A stretch of DNA of 64,000 nt from contig WGMK01000015.1 of the NCBI GenBank assembly GCA_016125095.1, positions 124,001-188,000 of the forward strand. The letters run 5' to 3'. Positions 53,975-62,323 of this stretch are shown piece by piece (within the stretch, counting starts at the first letter, position 1; each line of letters begins with the position of its first letter). This stretch comes from Candidatus Hydrogenedens sp. GTDB lineage: Bacteria; Hydrogenedentota; Hydrogenedentia; Hydrogenedentales; JAEUWI01. Both the position numbers and the translations under genes were made by a program. The notes below the pieces were generated by a model. That model did not search any database and was not told the DNA's origin. It saw only the letters and a program-made list of their open reading frames with translations.

Positions 53975-54562
53975 TTACTCGGGCTTTACGCCTACGCCCC
54001 GCTCGGCGGCATAGGATTCAAGGGCCTCGCGGAGCAGCTTGCGTCCGCGGTACAGCCGCGACATGACGGTGCCCAGCGGGCAGTCCATCACCTCGGCAAT
54101 CTCCTTGTAGGACTTATCCTCGAGATCGGCCATGATGACCGGCAGGCGGAAATCGTAGGGGACCGCCTCAAGGGCGTGCCGCACTTCGTCATCCAGCAGT
54201 TCCAGCAGTTTCTCGCGCTCGCCCTCGCGCACTTCCATCGGCACGTTGGGATCGGTGGACTTGTCCTGCGCGGCCTCAGTGCCGTTCAGTTCCACCAAGG
54301 CGGGCCGGCGCGCCTTTCGGCGGTACTCATTGATGAAGGTATTGCGCAGGATGGTGAGCAGCCATGCCTTGATGTAGGTGCCTTCCTGGAACTTGTCGTG
54401 GAAGCGGAGGGCCTTCACGACGGTGTTCTGGGTCAGATCCTCTGCGTCCGCCGCGTTCCGTGTAAGCTTCAACGCGACGGCGTACATCATGTCCATGTGT
54501 TCCAAGATGAGATTTTCAAACTCTTTGGAACGCGGTATCGGGGTTTCCTTGGTGGAGGGCAT
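53975..54562 (-). CDS. RNA polymerase sigma factor, ECF-like sigma-70 family
   Basis: 195 residues from the ATG at 54560-54562, 6 nt after AAGGA. Region 2: LILEHMDMMYAVALKLTRNA, AEDLTQNTVVKALRFHDKF and IKAWLLTILRNTFINEYRRK. A short linker follows, then region 4: LPVIMADLEDKSYKEIAEVM and CPLGTVMSRLYRGRKLLREA. This is the two-domain ECF layout. No anti-sigma gene adjoins it, so regulation may be at transcription or by an unlinked factor. It has a good housekeeping-type promoter at 54611-54639. Confidence 0.93.
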   Translation of the reverse strand: MPSTKETPIPRSKEFENLILEHMDMMYAVALKLTRNAADAEDLTQNTVVKALRFHDKFQEGTYIKAWLLTILRNTFINEYRRKARRPALVELNGTEAAQDKSTDPNVPMEVREGEREKLLELLDDEVRHALEAVPYDFRLPVIMADLEDKSYKEIAEVMDCPLGTVMSRLYRGRKLLREALESYAAERGVGVKPE

Positions 54563-54610
54563 GAGGATCCTTGCCAGAGGCGCGCGGCCGACGCTTGGCG
54601 GGCGCTTGAG

Positions 54611-54639
54611 AATCATAGCAGGACAAGCGGATGGACTCA
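54611..54639 (-). promoter_or_regulatory. Promoter of the sigma factor gene (TTGAGT-17-TATGAT)
   Basis: Minus strand TTGAGT (54634-54639), 17-nt spacer ending in TGC, TATGAT (54611-54616), about 50 nt before the ATG at 54562. The best sigma-70-like promoter in the window. Confidence 0.65.
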
Positions 54640-54722
54640 AAACGATTGCTCCTTCCAGGCCGCGCCTGAGGTTTGAACCGGGTCCGCAGCGACCCGCTTC
54701 TCTTCCCTAATTGTACACTCTC

Positions 54723-54759
54723 TGTCTAATAATGTCTAGACAAAATTTTAATTTGTCTA
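54723..54759. promoter_or_regulatory. Three in-phase TGTCTA sites including palindrome TGTCTAGACA
   Basis: In an AT-rich island between the sigma gene and the DUF1549/1553 gene, TGTCTA occurs at 54723, 54733 and 54754, that is 10 and 21 bp apart and on one face of the helix. The middle one is the perfect palindrome TGTCTAGACA. With the third it forms TAGACAAA...TTTGTCTA. The core GTCTAGAC fits the GT-N-TA-N-AC form of HutC-type GntR operators. The cognate regulator is not evident. Confidence 0.5.
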
Positions 54760-54880
54760 CAAAGCTAACGCAAGCCTCAAACGTTACGATGACCCCGCAC
54801 GGCGTGGTCTGGAATCGGAGGGCAATTGTGTTATCCTCGAAAGCTGTATTCATCCGAGCAAGTTTTCCGAGGCAGTCATC

Positions 54881-57800
54881 GTGCGGCACAGGTTTCATGG
54901 TTACCTCCTAATAAGCGCATTAACGGCACTCCCCTGGCATTCCGTACAGGCCGAACCGCTGGGCTTCAATCGCGACGTGCAGCCGATTCTTTCGGACAAG
55001 TGCTTCGCCTGCCATGGGCCGGATTCGGCATCACGCAAGGCGGGACTCCGGCTGGACCAACCCGAGGCCGCGATGGCCGCCGGGGTGCTGTCGCCGGGCA
55101 ATCCGGCCGACAGCGAGGTGGTGCATCGCATCCGCACGGACGACTCCGGGGATCGCATGCCGCCCCCGGAATCCAACCTCGCCCTGAGCGCGGAAGAGGC
55201 GGACATTCTGGAGCAGTGGATTGCCGAGGGCGCGGTATATGAGCCGCATTGGTCGTTCATTCCCTTGAAATCGGTTTCGGTTCCGGTGGGCCTGACGCCC
55301 AAAGACGGCAATCCGATCGATGCCTTCGTGCTGGCCGAGCTCTCGGAATCAGGATTCGCGCCCGCACCTGAGGCCGACCGGGAGACCTTGATCCGTCGGC
55401 TGTCGCTGGATCTGCGGGGCCTGCCCCCCACGCTCGAAGAAATTGATGCCTTTCTCGCTGATACCGAGCCGGGTGCTTACCTGCGGGTGGTCGATGCGTT
55501 TCTGGCCGATCCGTCCTGCGCTGAGCACTTGGCCGCGGGCTGGCTGGATGTCGCGCGGTATGCCGACACCTTTGGCTATCAGAACGACGTGGAGAGCGAC
55601 CTCTGGCCTTGGCGCGACTGGCTCATCCGCGCTTTCGACGCCAATATGCCCTACGACGAATTCATCACAGAGCAGCTCGCGGGCGATCTACTCGAGAACC
55701 CGACTCAGGACCAGCGACTGGCGACAGCTTTCAACCGACTGCACCGGCAGACCAACGAGGGCGGCAGCATCAACGAGGAATTCCGCGTGGCCTATGTGGG
55801 CGACCGGACGGAGACTTTCGCCACGGCGTTCCTCGGGCTGACGCTCGGCTGCGCGCGCTGCCATGACCACAAGTTCGATCCGATCTCGCAGCGCGAGTAT
55901 TACTCGCTGACAGCCTTCTTCGACGACATCGACGAATCGGGACTGTACTCACACTTCACGCATACCGCGCCGAGCCCGAGCATGCTGCTCTACGATGACG
56001 GTCAGGAGCGCCAACACGAAATTCTGCAATGGCGGATCGGGAAGCGCGAGGGGAAGGTGGCAGAAGCAGCCGCAGACGCCGAGACGCGTTTCGCCGCGTT
56101 CATTTCCGAGGGCAGCCCTATTCCCGAGGCGCAGCCCGCGAATGCGTGGTCGTTCGAGACCATGACCGACGGCAAGACGCCGGACAGCGCGGACGAGAAG
56201 GCCGACGTATCTTCGGTCCTGGGCGCGGGGTTGACGGATGGTCCGCATGGCAAGGCTCTGGCGCTCACGGGCGATGACGGCGCGGCCTGCCGGCAGGCGG
56301 GCGATGTCGAGCGGTCGGATGCGTTTTCGCTGGCGCTATGGCTGAAGACGCCTGCGCAAGTGCCGCACCTGGTGGTGGCGCATCGCACGGTGGCGGAGAC
56401 CGACGCCGCGAGCCGCGGCTGGGAACTGCTGCTGGAAGACGGAAAGCCGACCTTCGGCCTGAATCACTTCTGGCCGGGCAATGCCCTCCGCGTGCAAACG
56501 AAGGAGCCGATACCGGCGGAAACGTGGGTGCATGTGGCTGCGACGTATGACGGATCGAGCACGGCCGCAGGCGTCCGGATCTTCGTCAATGGCGAGGCTG
56601 CCGACACCGTGGTCCTTCGCGACCACTTGTTCAAGACCATCAAGTACGAGGGCGGCGGCGGTGCGCAGCTGCTGATCGGCCACCGCTTCCGCGATGTCGG
56701 CTTTAAGGGCGGCATGGTGGACGAGTTCCGTTTCTACCATGAGTCTCTGAGCGCCATCGACGTGCGGTCGCTTGCCACGGGCGGGGACGCCGCCGCGCTC
56801 TGGGCGAACGCCTCCGACGCAGAGCGGCGCGAGCACTACCTGTTCCACGCCGATAACGCCTACGCGGAGGCACGGGCGTCGCTAGCCGAGGCGCGCACGG
56901 AGGAAAGCGCCTTCGCCGAGACAGTCCGCCACATCATGGTGATGCGGGACATGGACGCGCCGCGCGAAGCGTATGTACTGACGCGCGGCCAGTACGACCA
57001 GCGCGCCGAAACAGTAGAACCCGGCACGCCCGATGCCATTCTGCCCTTCGGCGATTCGCTGCCGCGCAACCGGCTGGGCCTGGCGGAGTGGCTACTGGAT
57101 CCGCAGAACCCGCTGACCGCGCGCGTCGCCGTGAACCGCTACTGGCAGCAGCTTTTCGGGCGCGGACTGGTGGAAACGCAGGAAGACTTCGGCCTGCAGG
57201 GTCGTCCGCCGTCGCATCCGGAACTGCTGGATTTTCTTGCGAAGCGTTTCATGGATTCCGGGTGGGACGTGAAGGGCCTGCTCCGGTTTATCGTGGCCTC
57301 GGCCACCTACCGGCAAGACAGCGATTGTGAACCGGCGCTGCGCGAACACGACCCCCAGAATGTGCTGCTGGCGCGCGGTCCGAGCTACCGCCTGTCCGCC
57401 GAACAGATCCGCGACCAGGCCCTGGCGGCCAGCGGATTGCTGGTGCCGAAAATCGGCGGCCCGAGCGTGAAGCCCTACCAGCCGCCGGGCCTCTGGAAAG
57501 AAGCGAGCCAGGTGGTCTACAACCCGGATTCCGGCGAGGGACTCTACCGCCGGAGCATGTATACGTTCATCAAGCGGACGGTGCCGCCGCCCGCCATGCT
57601 CACCTTCGACGCGCCCAATCGCGAGGTGTGCACCGTGCGTCGCGAACGCACCACCACCCCGCTTCAGGCGCTGGTGCTGCTGAACGACCCGCAATACGTG
57701 GAAGCCGCGCGCGTGCTGGCCGAGAAGAGTTTTGACGCTACGCAGGGCGACGAGCAGGCGCTGATCGAGCGTGTGTTCCGCCTGCTGACCGGACGACACC

Positions 57801-58003
57801 CCGACGCGCGCCAGCGCGAAATCCTCGCGGCCGCCTACGACGAGCACGAGCAGTGGTACGCCGCCGCGCCGGAGGCCGCGAGCGCGTATTTGGACAACGG
57901 CGAAGCGCCGCGCGTGTCCGAAGCGCCCGCGCCGGAATTGGCCGCGGCGGCAGCCGTCGCCCAGGCCATCATGAATTTCGACGCATTCCAGGTGAAGCCA
58001 TGA
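54881..58003 (+). CDS. PSCyt1-DUF1549-LamG-DUF1553 exported haem protein
   Basis: 1040 residues from GTG 54881. Signal peptide (YLLISALTALPWHSVQA), then a planctomycete cytochrome domain with DKCFACHGPD. DUF1549 (~140-345) has NPIDAFVLAELSESGFAPAP, IRRLSLDLRGLPPTLEEIDA and TLGCARCHDHKFDPISQREY, which adds a second CxxCH. A LamG/concanavalin-like domain (~440-620) includes FSLALWLKTPAQVPHLVVAH. DUF1553 (~725-990) includes TARVAVNRYWQQLFGRGLVE and EVCTVRRERTTTPLQALVLL. This class is abundant in Planctomycetota and Hydrogenedentota. It pairs with DUF1501 and is thought to act in periplasmic carbohydrate oxidation, with little biochemistry known. Its TGA overlaps the DUF1501 start. Confidence 0.92.
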   Translation: MRHRFHGYLLISALTALPWHSVQAEPLGFNRDVQPILSDKCFACHGPDSASRKAGLRLDQPEAAMAAGVLSPGNPADSEVVHRIRTDDSGDRMPPPESNLALSAEEADILEQWIAEGAVYEPHWSFIPLKSVSVPVGLTPKDGNPIDAFVLAELSESGFAPAPEADRETLIRRLSLDLRGLPPTLEEIDAFLADTEPGAYLRVVDAFLADPSCAEHLAAGWLDVARYADTFGYQNDVESDLWPWRDWLIRAFDANMPYDEFITEQLAGDLLENPTQDQRLATAFNRLHRQTNEGGSINEEFRVAYVGDRTETFATAFLGLTLGCARCHDHKFDPISQREYYSLTAFFDDIDESGLYSHFTHTAPSPSMLLYDDGQERQHEILQWRIGKREGKVAEAAADAETRFAAFISEGSPIPEAQPANAWSFETMTDGKTPDSADEKADVSSVLGAGLTDGPHGKALALTGDDGAACRQAGDVERSDAFSLALWLKTPAQVPHLVVAHRTVAETDAASRGWELLLEDGKPTFGLNHFWPGNALRVQTKEPIPAETWVHVAATYDGSSTAAGVRIFVNGEAADTVVLRDHLFKTIKYEGGGGAQLLIGHRFRDVGFKGGMVDEFRFYHESLSAIDVRSLATGGDAAALWANASDAERREHYLFHADNAYAEARASLAEARTEESAFAETVRHIMVMRDMDAPREAYVLTRGQYDQRAETVEPGTPDAILPFGDSLPRNRLGLAEWLLDPQNPLTARVAVNRYWQQLFGRGLVETQEDFGLQGRPPSHPELLDFLAKRFMDSGWDVKGLLRFIVASATYRQDSDCEPALREHDPQNVLLARGPSYRLSAEQIRDQALAASGLLVPKIGGPSVKPYQPPGLWKEASQVVYNPDSGEGLYRRSMYTFIKRTVPPPAMLTFDAPNREVCTVRRERTTTPLQALVLLNDPQYVEAARVLAEKSFDATQGDEQALIERVFRLLTGRHPDARQREILAAAYDEHEQWYAAAPEAASAYLDNGEAPRVSEAPAPELAAAAAVAQAIMNFDAFQVKP

Positions 58004-59454
58004 AGCAACCGTGTCCTGTCTGCACCGGCCCGCTCGACCCCAGCGGATTGAGCCGCCGGGAGTTCTTGAATCGCTTCGGTATGGGCGTGGGTGGCATGGC
58101 GCTGTCGCACCTGCTGGGCGGCACGGCGGCCGCTGAGGAGGACATCCACGCGACGGGACTCCCCCACTTCGCGCCCAAGGCGAAGCGCGTCATCTATCTC
58201 TTCCAGAGCGGCGGTCCGTCGCAACTGGACCTCTTTGATTACAAGCCGCTGCTGAACAAGCTGAACGGCGAGGAACTGCCCGATTCGGTGCGGCAGGGAC
58301 AGCGGCTGACGGGCATGTCGGCGCACCAGGCCTCGCTGCCGATGGCGGGCTCGATCTTCAAATTCGCGCAGCATGGCCAGTCCGGCGCGTGGATGAGCGA
58401 TCTGCTGCCGCATACGGCGCGTATCGCCGACGAGCTCTGCATCGTGAAATCGCTCTACACCGAGGCGATCAACCACGACCCGGCCATTACGTTTTTGCAG
58501 ACCGGCTCGCAGTTGTCGGGGCGGCCGTGCTTCGGCTCGTGGATGAACTACGGGCTGGGCTCGGACAACGAGAATCTGCCGGCCTTCGTAGTGATGCTGA
58601 CCAAGAACAAGGGCGGCCAGCCGCTGTATGCGCGGCTGTGGGGCAGCGGGTTTCTGCCGTCGGAATTCCAGGGCGTGCAATTCCGTCCGGGCAAGGACGC
58701 CGTGCTTTACCTGAGCAATCCCGATGGCGTGGACCGCGAAAGCCGGCGCATGCTGTTGAACCGGCTGGAAGAATTGCACCGGCACCAGATGGACGTATCG
58801 CAGGACGCCAGCCTGAACGCGCGGATCCTGCAATACGAAATGGCCTTCCGGATGCAGGCGAGCGTGCCGGAGGTGACCGATTTATCCGACGAGCCCGACA
58901 GCGTGTTCGAGATGTATGGCCCCGATTCCCGCGACCCGGGCACCTATGCGGCGAATTGCCTGATGGCGCGCCGGCTGGCGGAGCGCGGCGTGAAGTTTAT
59001 TCAGCTCTATCACCGCGACTGGGACCACCACGGCGGGCTGCCGGGCGGCATCCGCTCGGAATGCGGACAGACCGACCAAGCGAGCGCGGCGCTGGTGGCC
59101 GACCTCAAGCAGCGCGGCATGCTGGACGACACGCTGGTGATCTGGGGCGGCGAATTCGGCCGCACGAACTATTCTCAGGGCCAGCTGACGGCGACCGACT
59201 ACGGACGCGATCACCACCCGCGCTGCTTTACGGTCTGGATGGCGGGCGGCGGGGTGAATGCGGGAACCAGCTATGGCGCCACCGACGACTTCGGTTACAA
59301 CGTGGCCGAGAACGGCGTGCACGTGCACGATTTCCACGCCACGCTGCTGCACTTGATGGGCATCGACCACGAGCGGCTGACGTATAAGTTCCAGGGAAGG
59401 CGCTACCGCCTGACCGACGTGCATGGAAAGCTGGTGCCGGGCCTGATGGCCTGA
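58000..59454 (+). CDS. DUF1501 (sulfatase-like) protein, Tat-exported
   Basis: 484 residues from the ATG overlapping the previous stop (ATGA). The N-terminus has CPVCTGPLDPSGLSRREFLN with a Tat-like RREFL motif and a hydrophobic stretch (GMGVGGMALSHLLGG). The rest is the DUF1501 alkaline-phosphatase-like fold: KRVIYLFQSGGPSQLDLFDY, LYHRDWDHHGGLP, LVIWGGEFGRTNYSQG and GRDHHPRCFTVWMAGGGV. The Asp and His clusters needed for two metals appear kept. Translational coupling supports one complex with the PSCyt1-DUF1549-DUF1553 protein. Substrate unknown. Confidence 0.92.
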   Translation: MKQPCPVCTGPLDPSGLSRREFLNRFGMGVGGMALSHLLGGTAAAEEDIHATGLPHFAPKAKRVIYLFQSGGPSQLDLFDYKPLLNKLNGEELPDSVRQGQRLTGMSAHQASLPMAGSIFKFAQHGQSGAWMSDLLPHTARIADELCIVKSLYTEAINHDPAITFLQTGSQLSGRPCFGSWMNYGLGSDNENLPAFVVMLTKNKGGQPLYARLWGSGFLPSEFQGVQFRPGKDAVLYLSNPDGVDRESRRMLLNRLEELHRHQMDVSQDASLNARILQYEMAFRMQASVPEVTDLSDEPDSVFEMYGPDSRDPGTYAANCLMARRLAERGVKFIQLYHRDWDHHGGLPGGIRSECGQTDQASAALVADLKQRGMLDDTLVIWGGEFGRTNYSQGQLTATDYGRDHHPRCFTVWMAGGGVNAGTSYGATDDFGYNVAENGVHVHDFHATLLHLMGIDHERLTYKFQGRRYRLTDVHGKLVPGLMA

Positions 59455-59460
59455 CGAGCG

Positions 59461-60753
59461 CTAGGCGGTGGCGAGTTCCACCGCGTTCTTGCCCGCGCCC
59501 TTGGCCCGATACAGCGCCTCGTCGGCACGCTTGATGAGCGTTTCCGGAGACTTGTCGGATTCACCCGGCAGGAACGGCGCGACGCCGATACTCATGGTGG
59601 TCCCGTAGGCCTCCATGCCCGCGAATTCGTCCTGCATGCGCGAGGCGATCCGCATGCTGGCTTCTACCGTGGTGTCGCGGAGAATGACGGCGAACTCGTC
59701 GCCGCCGCAGCGGAAGCCCAGGTCGCTCGAGCGGATGCTGCGTTGAATCGACTCGCCCACGTTCTGCAGCACCTTGTCGCCGGCCTGGTGGCCGTAGGTG
59801 TCATTGCAGCGCTTGAAGTTGTCCAAATCGAGCAGCAGGAGCGCCATGATCTTGTTTTCGTCCTTCGACGCGCGGGCGATGCTCCCCTGCAACTGGCTCT
59901 GAAAGGAGCGCTTGTTGTAGAGGCCGGTCAGTTCATCCTTCTGCGCGGCGTCGGCCAGGCGGCTCTCCACCTCGATACGCTCGGTGATGTCCTTGAACTT
60001 GAGATAGACCAGCCGGTCGTTGTCGGCGTGGATAAACGTCGCGCTCACGTCGGTATGCACGACGGCATTGCCGTTGCCCGTGAGCTTTACGTCGGCCAGC
60101 GTGCCCATGCCGATCTGCGAGCAGACGCGCAGCCAAGGCTGCAGCCGCTGCTGATCCTGAGCCACCAGCAGGTCGAGAAACGCGACGCCGTTCAGGGTCT
60201 CGTGATTCCGGCCGCAAAGCTGCGCGAAGGCCGGGTTGGCGTCTTCGATCTCATAGGTGTCCGCATTCAGCACCAACATGCCCTCGTGGCTCATCTGGAA
60301 GAGGCTGCGGTACTTCTCCTCGGCGCGGCGGCGTTCATGGCGGATGCGGCTCTCGCGCGCTATACGCACGATCTTCGCCCGTAGCTCGTCGCCGGGGAAA
60401 GGCTTCTTGATGAAGTCGTCGGCACCCGCCTGCGTTATCGCCATGTAGGGAAACTGCTCGGGGAAGCCGGTCATCACGATGATGCCAAGGTCGGGATTCT
60501 GCTCGCGCACCCGGCGCACGCACGAAGGATCGGCATTGCCCGGCATGTTCATGTCGGTGATGAGCAGGTCGTAGGGCTTCTCTGCCAGCGTAGTCTCGGC
60601 GCTGGTCCAGTCGCCTACCGTGTCCACCTCGGCGTTACACCAGATGTCGAGTAGGGAAAGCAACAGATCCAGAATCGGCTGTTCGTCGTCGGCCACCAAA
60701 ATCCGCCGGTGATACAGCCAAATATCGGAATAATTTTCGCTGATGGTTGCCAT
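59461..60753 (-). CDS. REC-PAS-GGDEF diguanylate cyclase
   Basis: 430 residues from the ATG at 60751-60753 (AAGG 5 nt upstream). Receiver domain: acidic pair in ILVADDEQP, phospho-acceptor Asp in LLITDMNMPG, Thr in IVMTGFP, Lys in FIKKPFPG. PAS domain (~155-275): YRSLFQMSHEGMLVLNADTY and LVYLKFKDITER. The GGDEF domain carries intact FRCGGDEFAVIL and the inhibitory I-site RSSD five residues before it. It makes cyclic di-GMP from GTP under phosphorylation control, subject to product inhibition. No sensor kinase adjoins it. A terminator separates it from the Do protease gene upstream. Confidence 0.93.
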   Translation of the reverse strand: MATISENYSDIWLYHRRILVADDEQPILDLLLSLLDIWCNAEVDTVGDWTSAETTLAEKPYDLLITDMNMPGNADPSCVRRVREQNPDLGIIVMTGFPEQFPYMAITQAGADDFIKKPFPGDELRAKIVRIARESRIRHERRRAEEKYRSLFQMSHEGMLVLNADTYEIEDANPAFAQLCGRNHETLNGVAFLDLLVAQDQQRLQPWLRVCSQIGMGTLADVKLTGNGNAVVHTDVSATFIHADNDRLVYLKFKDITERIEVESRLADAAQKDELTGLYNKRSFQSQLQGSIARASKDENKIMALLLLDLDNFKRCNDTYGHQAGDKVLQNVGESIQRSIRSSDLGFRCGGDEFAVILRDTTVEASMRIASRMQDEFAGMEAYGTTMSIGVAPFLPGESDKSPETLIKRADEALYRAKGAGKNAVELATA

Positions 60754-60852
60754 AGAGCCTTCAGAGTGGGCCAGCAAGCTGCGGAAAGCGTTAGTTCTGC
60801 CGAGGGCTGAGTATACGATAAATCTGCTTGCGGCTCAACAAAAAGAGAACGA

Positions 60853-60874
60853 GGGCGGCGCTTGCGCACCGCCC
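60853..60874 (-). terminator. Terminator after the Do-type protease gene
   Basis: GGGCGG (60853-60858) pairs with CCGCCC (60869-60874) around a short GC-extended loop. On the minus strand it is followed by TCGTTCTCTTTTTG; on the plus strand by CCGCTTTT. It lies 29 nt past the protease stop at 60903 and 100 nt before the cyclase start. Confidence 0.7.
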
Positions 60875-60902
60875 CCGCTTTTACTGTTATTCGCGTTATG
60901 GG

Positions 60903-62309
60903 TTATTCCGCGGGCACGCGGACAACCGTAATGTCCGGATCGCCGCTGCCGCGGATGAAGCGGATAAGCAGCGACTTACCAGGACCTGCCTCGCGCTCGA
61001 CGATTTTCTTGAATTCTTCCGGGCTGGTAACTGGCTTCTGGCCTGCCTCGATAATGATGTCGCCGGGCAGCAGGTTGCCGATTTCCGCCGGGCTACCGGG
61101 TTCCACATTGGAAATCAGCACGCCCTCGGTGGATTCCTCGAGCCCGAGACGCTGCACCATTTCCGGGGTCAGTGCGCGCAACTGCATGCCAAGCACGTCG
61201 TCCTTCGAAGCCGAGGCCGTCACGGCGCCTTCCGCCTGCCACTCGGCGAGCTCTACCTCGACCTCGATGGACTTGCCATCGCGCCATACTTCGAGCATGA
61301 CCTTGGCGCCCGGCGAGTAGGCGGCGATGAGGCGGACCAGGTCCGACGCGCTACGCACCGTTTTGTCGCCGACCTTGAGGATGACGTCATAGGTCTGAAG
61401 CTCAGCCGCCTCGGCCGGGGTGCCCGGACGGACTTCCTTCACGAAGGCGCCATTGCGTCCCTTAAGCCCGACCGCGTCGGCATACTGGCCGACGTCGTCG
61501 ATGCCAACGCCAAGGAAGCCGCGCACGACCTTGCCGTTTGAGATGAGCTGCGGTACGACTTCCTGCACCACGTTGCTCGGAATGGCAAAGCCGATGCTAT
61601 TCGCGCCCCACACGATGGCGGTGTTCATGCCGATCACCTCGCCGTCGATGTTGCACAGCGGGCCGCCGCTGTTGCCGAGGTTGATGGCGGCGTCGGTCTG
61701 AATCAGGTTCTGGAAGCGGAGTCCCTGGGCGCGAAGGCCGTGCAGATCCTCCCGGCCGAGCGCGCTGATATGGCCGAAGGACACGGTGCCTTCCAGCTGG
61801 CGCGGGCTGCCGATGGCAATCGCGAACTGCCCCACGCGCACGGTATCGCTGTTGCCGAACTTCACCGGCTTGAGGTTCGCGCCGTCCTTAATCTTGATCA
61901 CGGCGATATCGGTGTCGGGATCGGTGCCCACCACCTCGGCGTCGTACTCGGAGCCGTCATAGAAGCGGACGCTGATGGTGTCGGCCTCGGCCACGACGTG
62001 GTTGTTGGTGATGATGTGGCCGTCGTTGTCGAAGACGAAACCCGAGCCCGTGGCCTGCGCGCGCGGCTGCACCGGGGCGGGGTTGTCTGGGGTGGGGATG
62101 CCGAAGAAGCGGAACATCTCCTGCGCGCCGGCTTCGGGCTCGGCGTTTCCACGTACTTCGATATTAACAACGCTGGGACCGACGTTGTCGTGCAGCTCGA
62201 TAAAGCTCTCTTCGATTTCGCGGAGCACGGGGCTGGGTTCTGCCAGCGCCGGCAGCGCGGCCGCCGCGGCGACGAACACCGCGGCCCAAGTGACTGTTGC
62301 ACGGTACAT
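60903..62309 (-). CDS. Do/DegP-type periplasmic serine protease with two PDZ domains
   Basis: 468 residues. Signal peptide (VTWAAVFVAAAAALPALA); trypsin-like domain with His in IITNNHVVAEA, Asp in GTDPDTDIAVIKI and Ser in NLGNSGGPLCNI. PDZ1 (~265-355) begins VVRGFLGVGIDDVGQY and PDZ2 (~365-465) includes GVLISNVEPGSPAEIGNLLP. The LA loop is longer than in DegS. It degrades or refolds damaged envelope proteins, and PDZ1 gates activity. It starts 14 nt after the glnD stop, so it may be transcribed with glnD; a terminator follows. Confidence 0.94.
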   Translation of the reverse strand: MYRATVTWAAVFVAAAAALPALAEPSPVLREIEESFIELHDNVGPSVVNIEVRGNAEPEAGAQEMFRFFGIPTPDNPAPVQPRAQATGSGFVFDNDGHIITNNHVVAEADTISVRFYDGSEYDAEVVGTDPDTDIAVIKIKDGANLKPVKFGNSDTVRVGQFAIAIGSPRQLEGTVSFGHISALGREDLHGLRAQGLRFQNLIQTDAAINLGNSGGPLCNIDGEVIGMNTAIVWGANSIGFAIPSNVVQEVVPQLISNGKVVRGFLGVGIDDVGQYADAVGLKGRNGAFVKEVRPGTPAEAAELQTYDVILKVGDKTVRSASDLVRLIAAYSPGAKVMLEVWRDGKSIEVEVELAEWQAEGAVTASASKDDVLGMQLRALTPEMVQRLGLEESTEGVLISNVEPGSPAEIGNLLPGDIIIEAGQKPVTSPEEFKKIVEREAGPGKSLLIRFIRGSGDPDITVVRVPAE

Positions 62310-62323
62310 AATGAACTCTCCTT

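Noticed and set aside
54700..54880. AT-rich island considered as a replication origin
   Set aside because: Only one partial DnaA-box-like TTATCC is present, with no box cluster and no dnaA, dnaN or parAB gene nearby.
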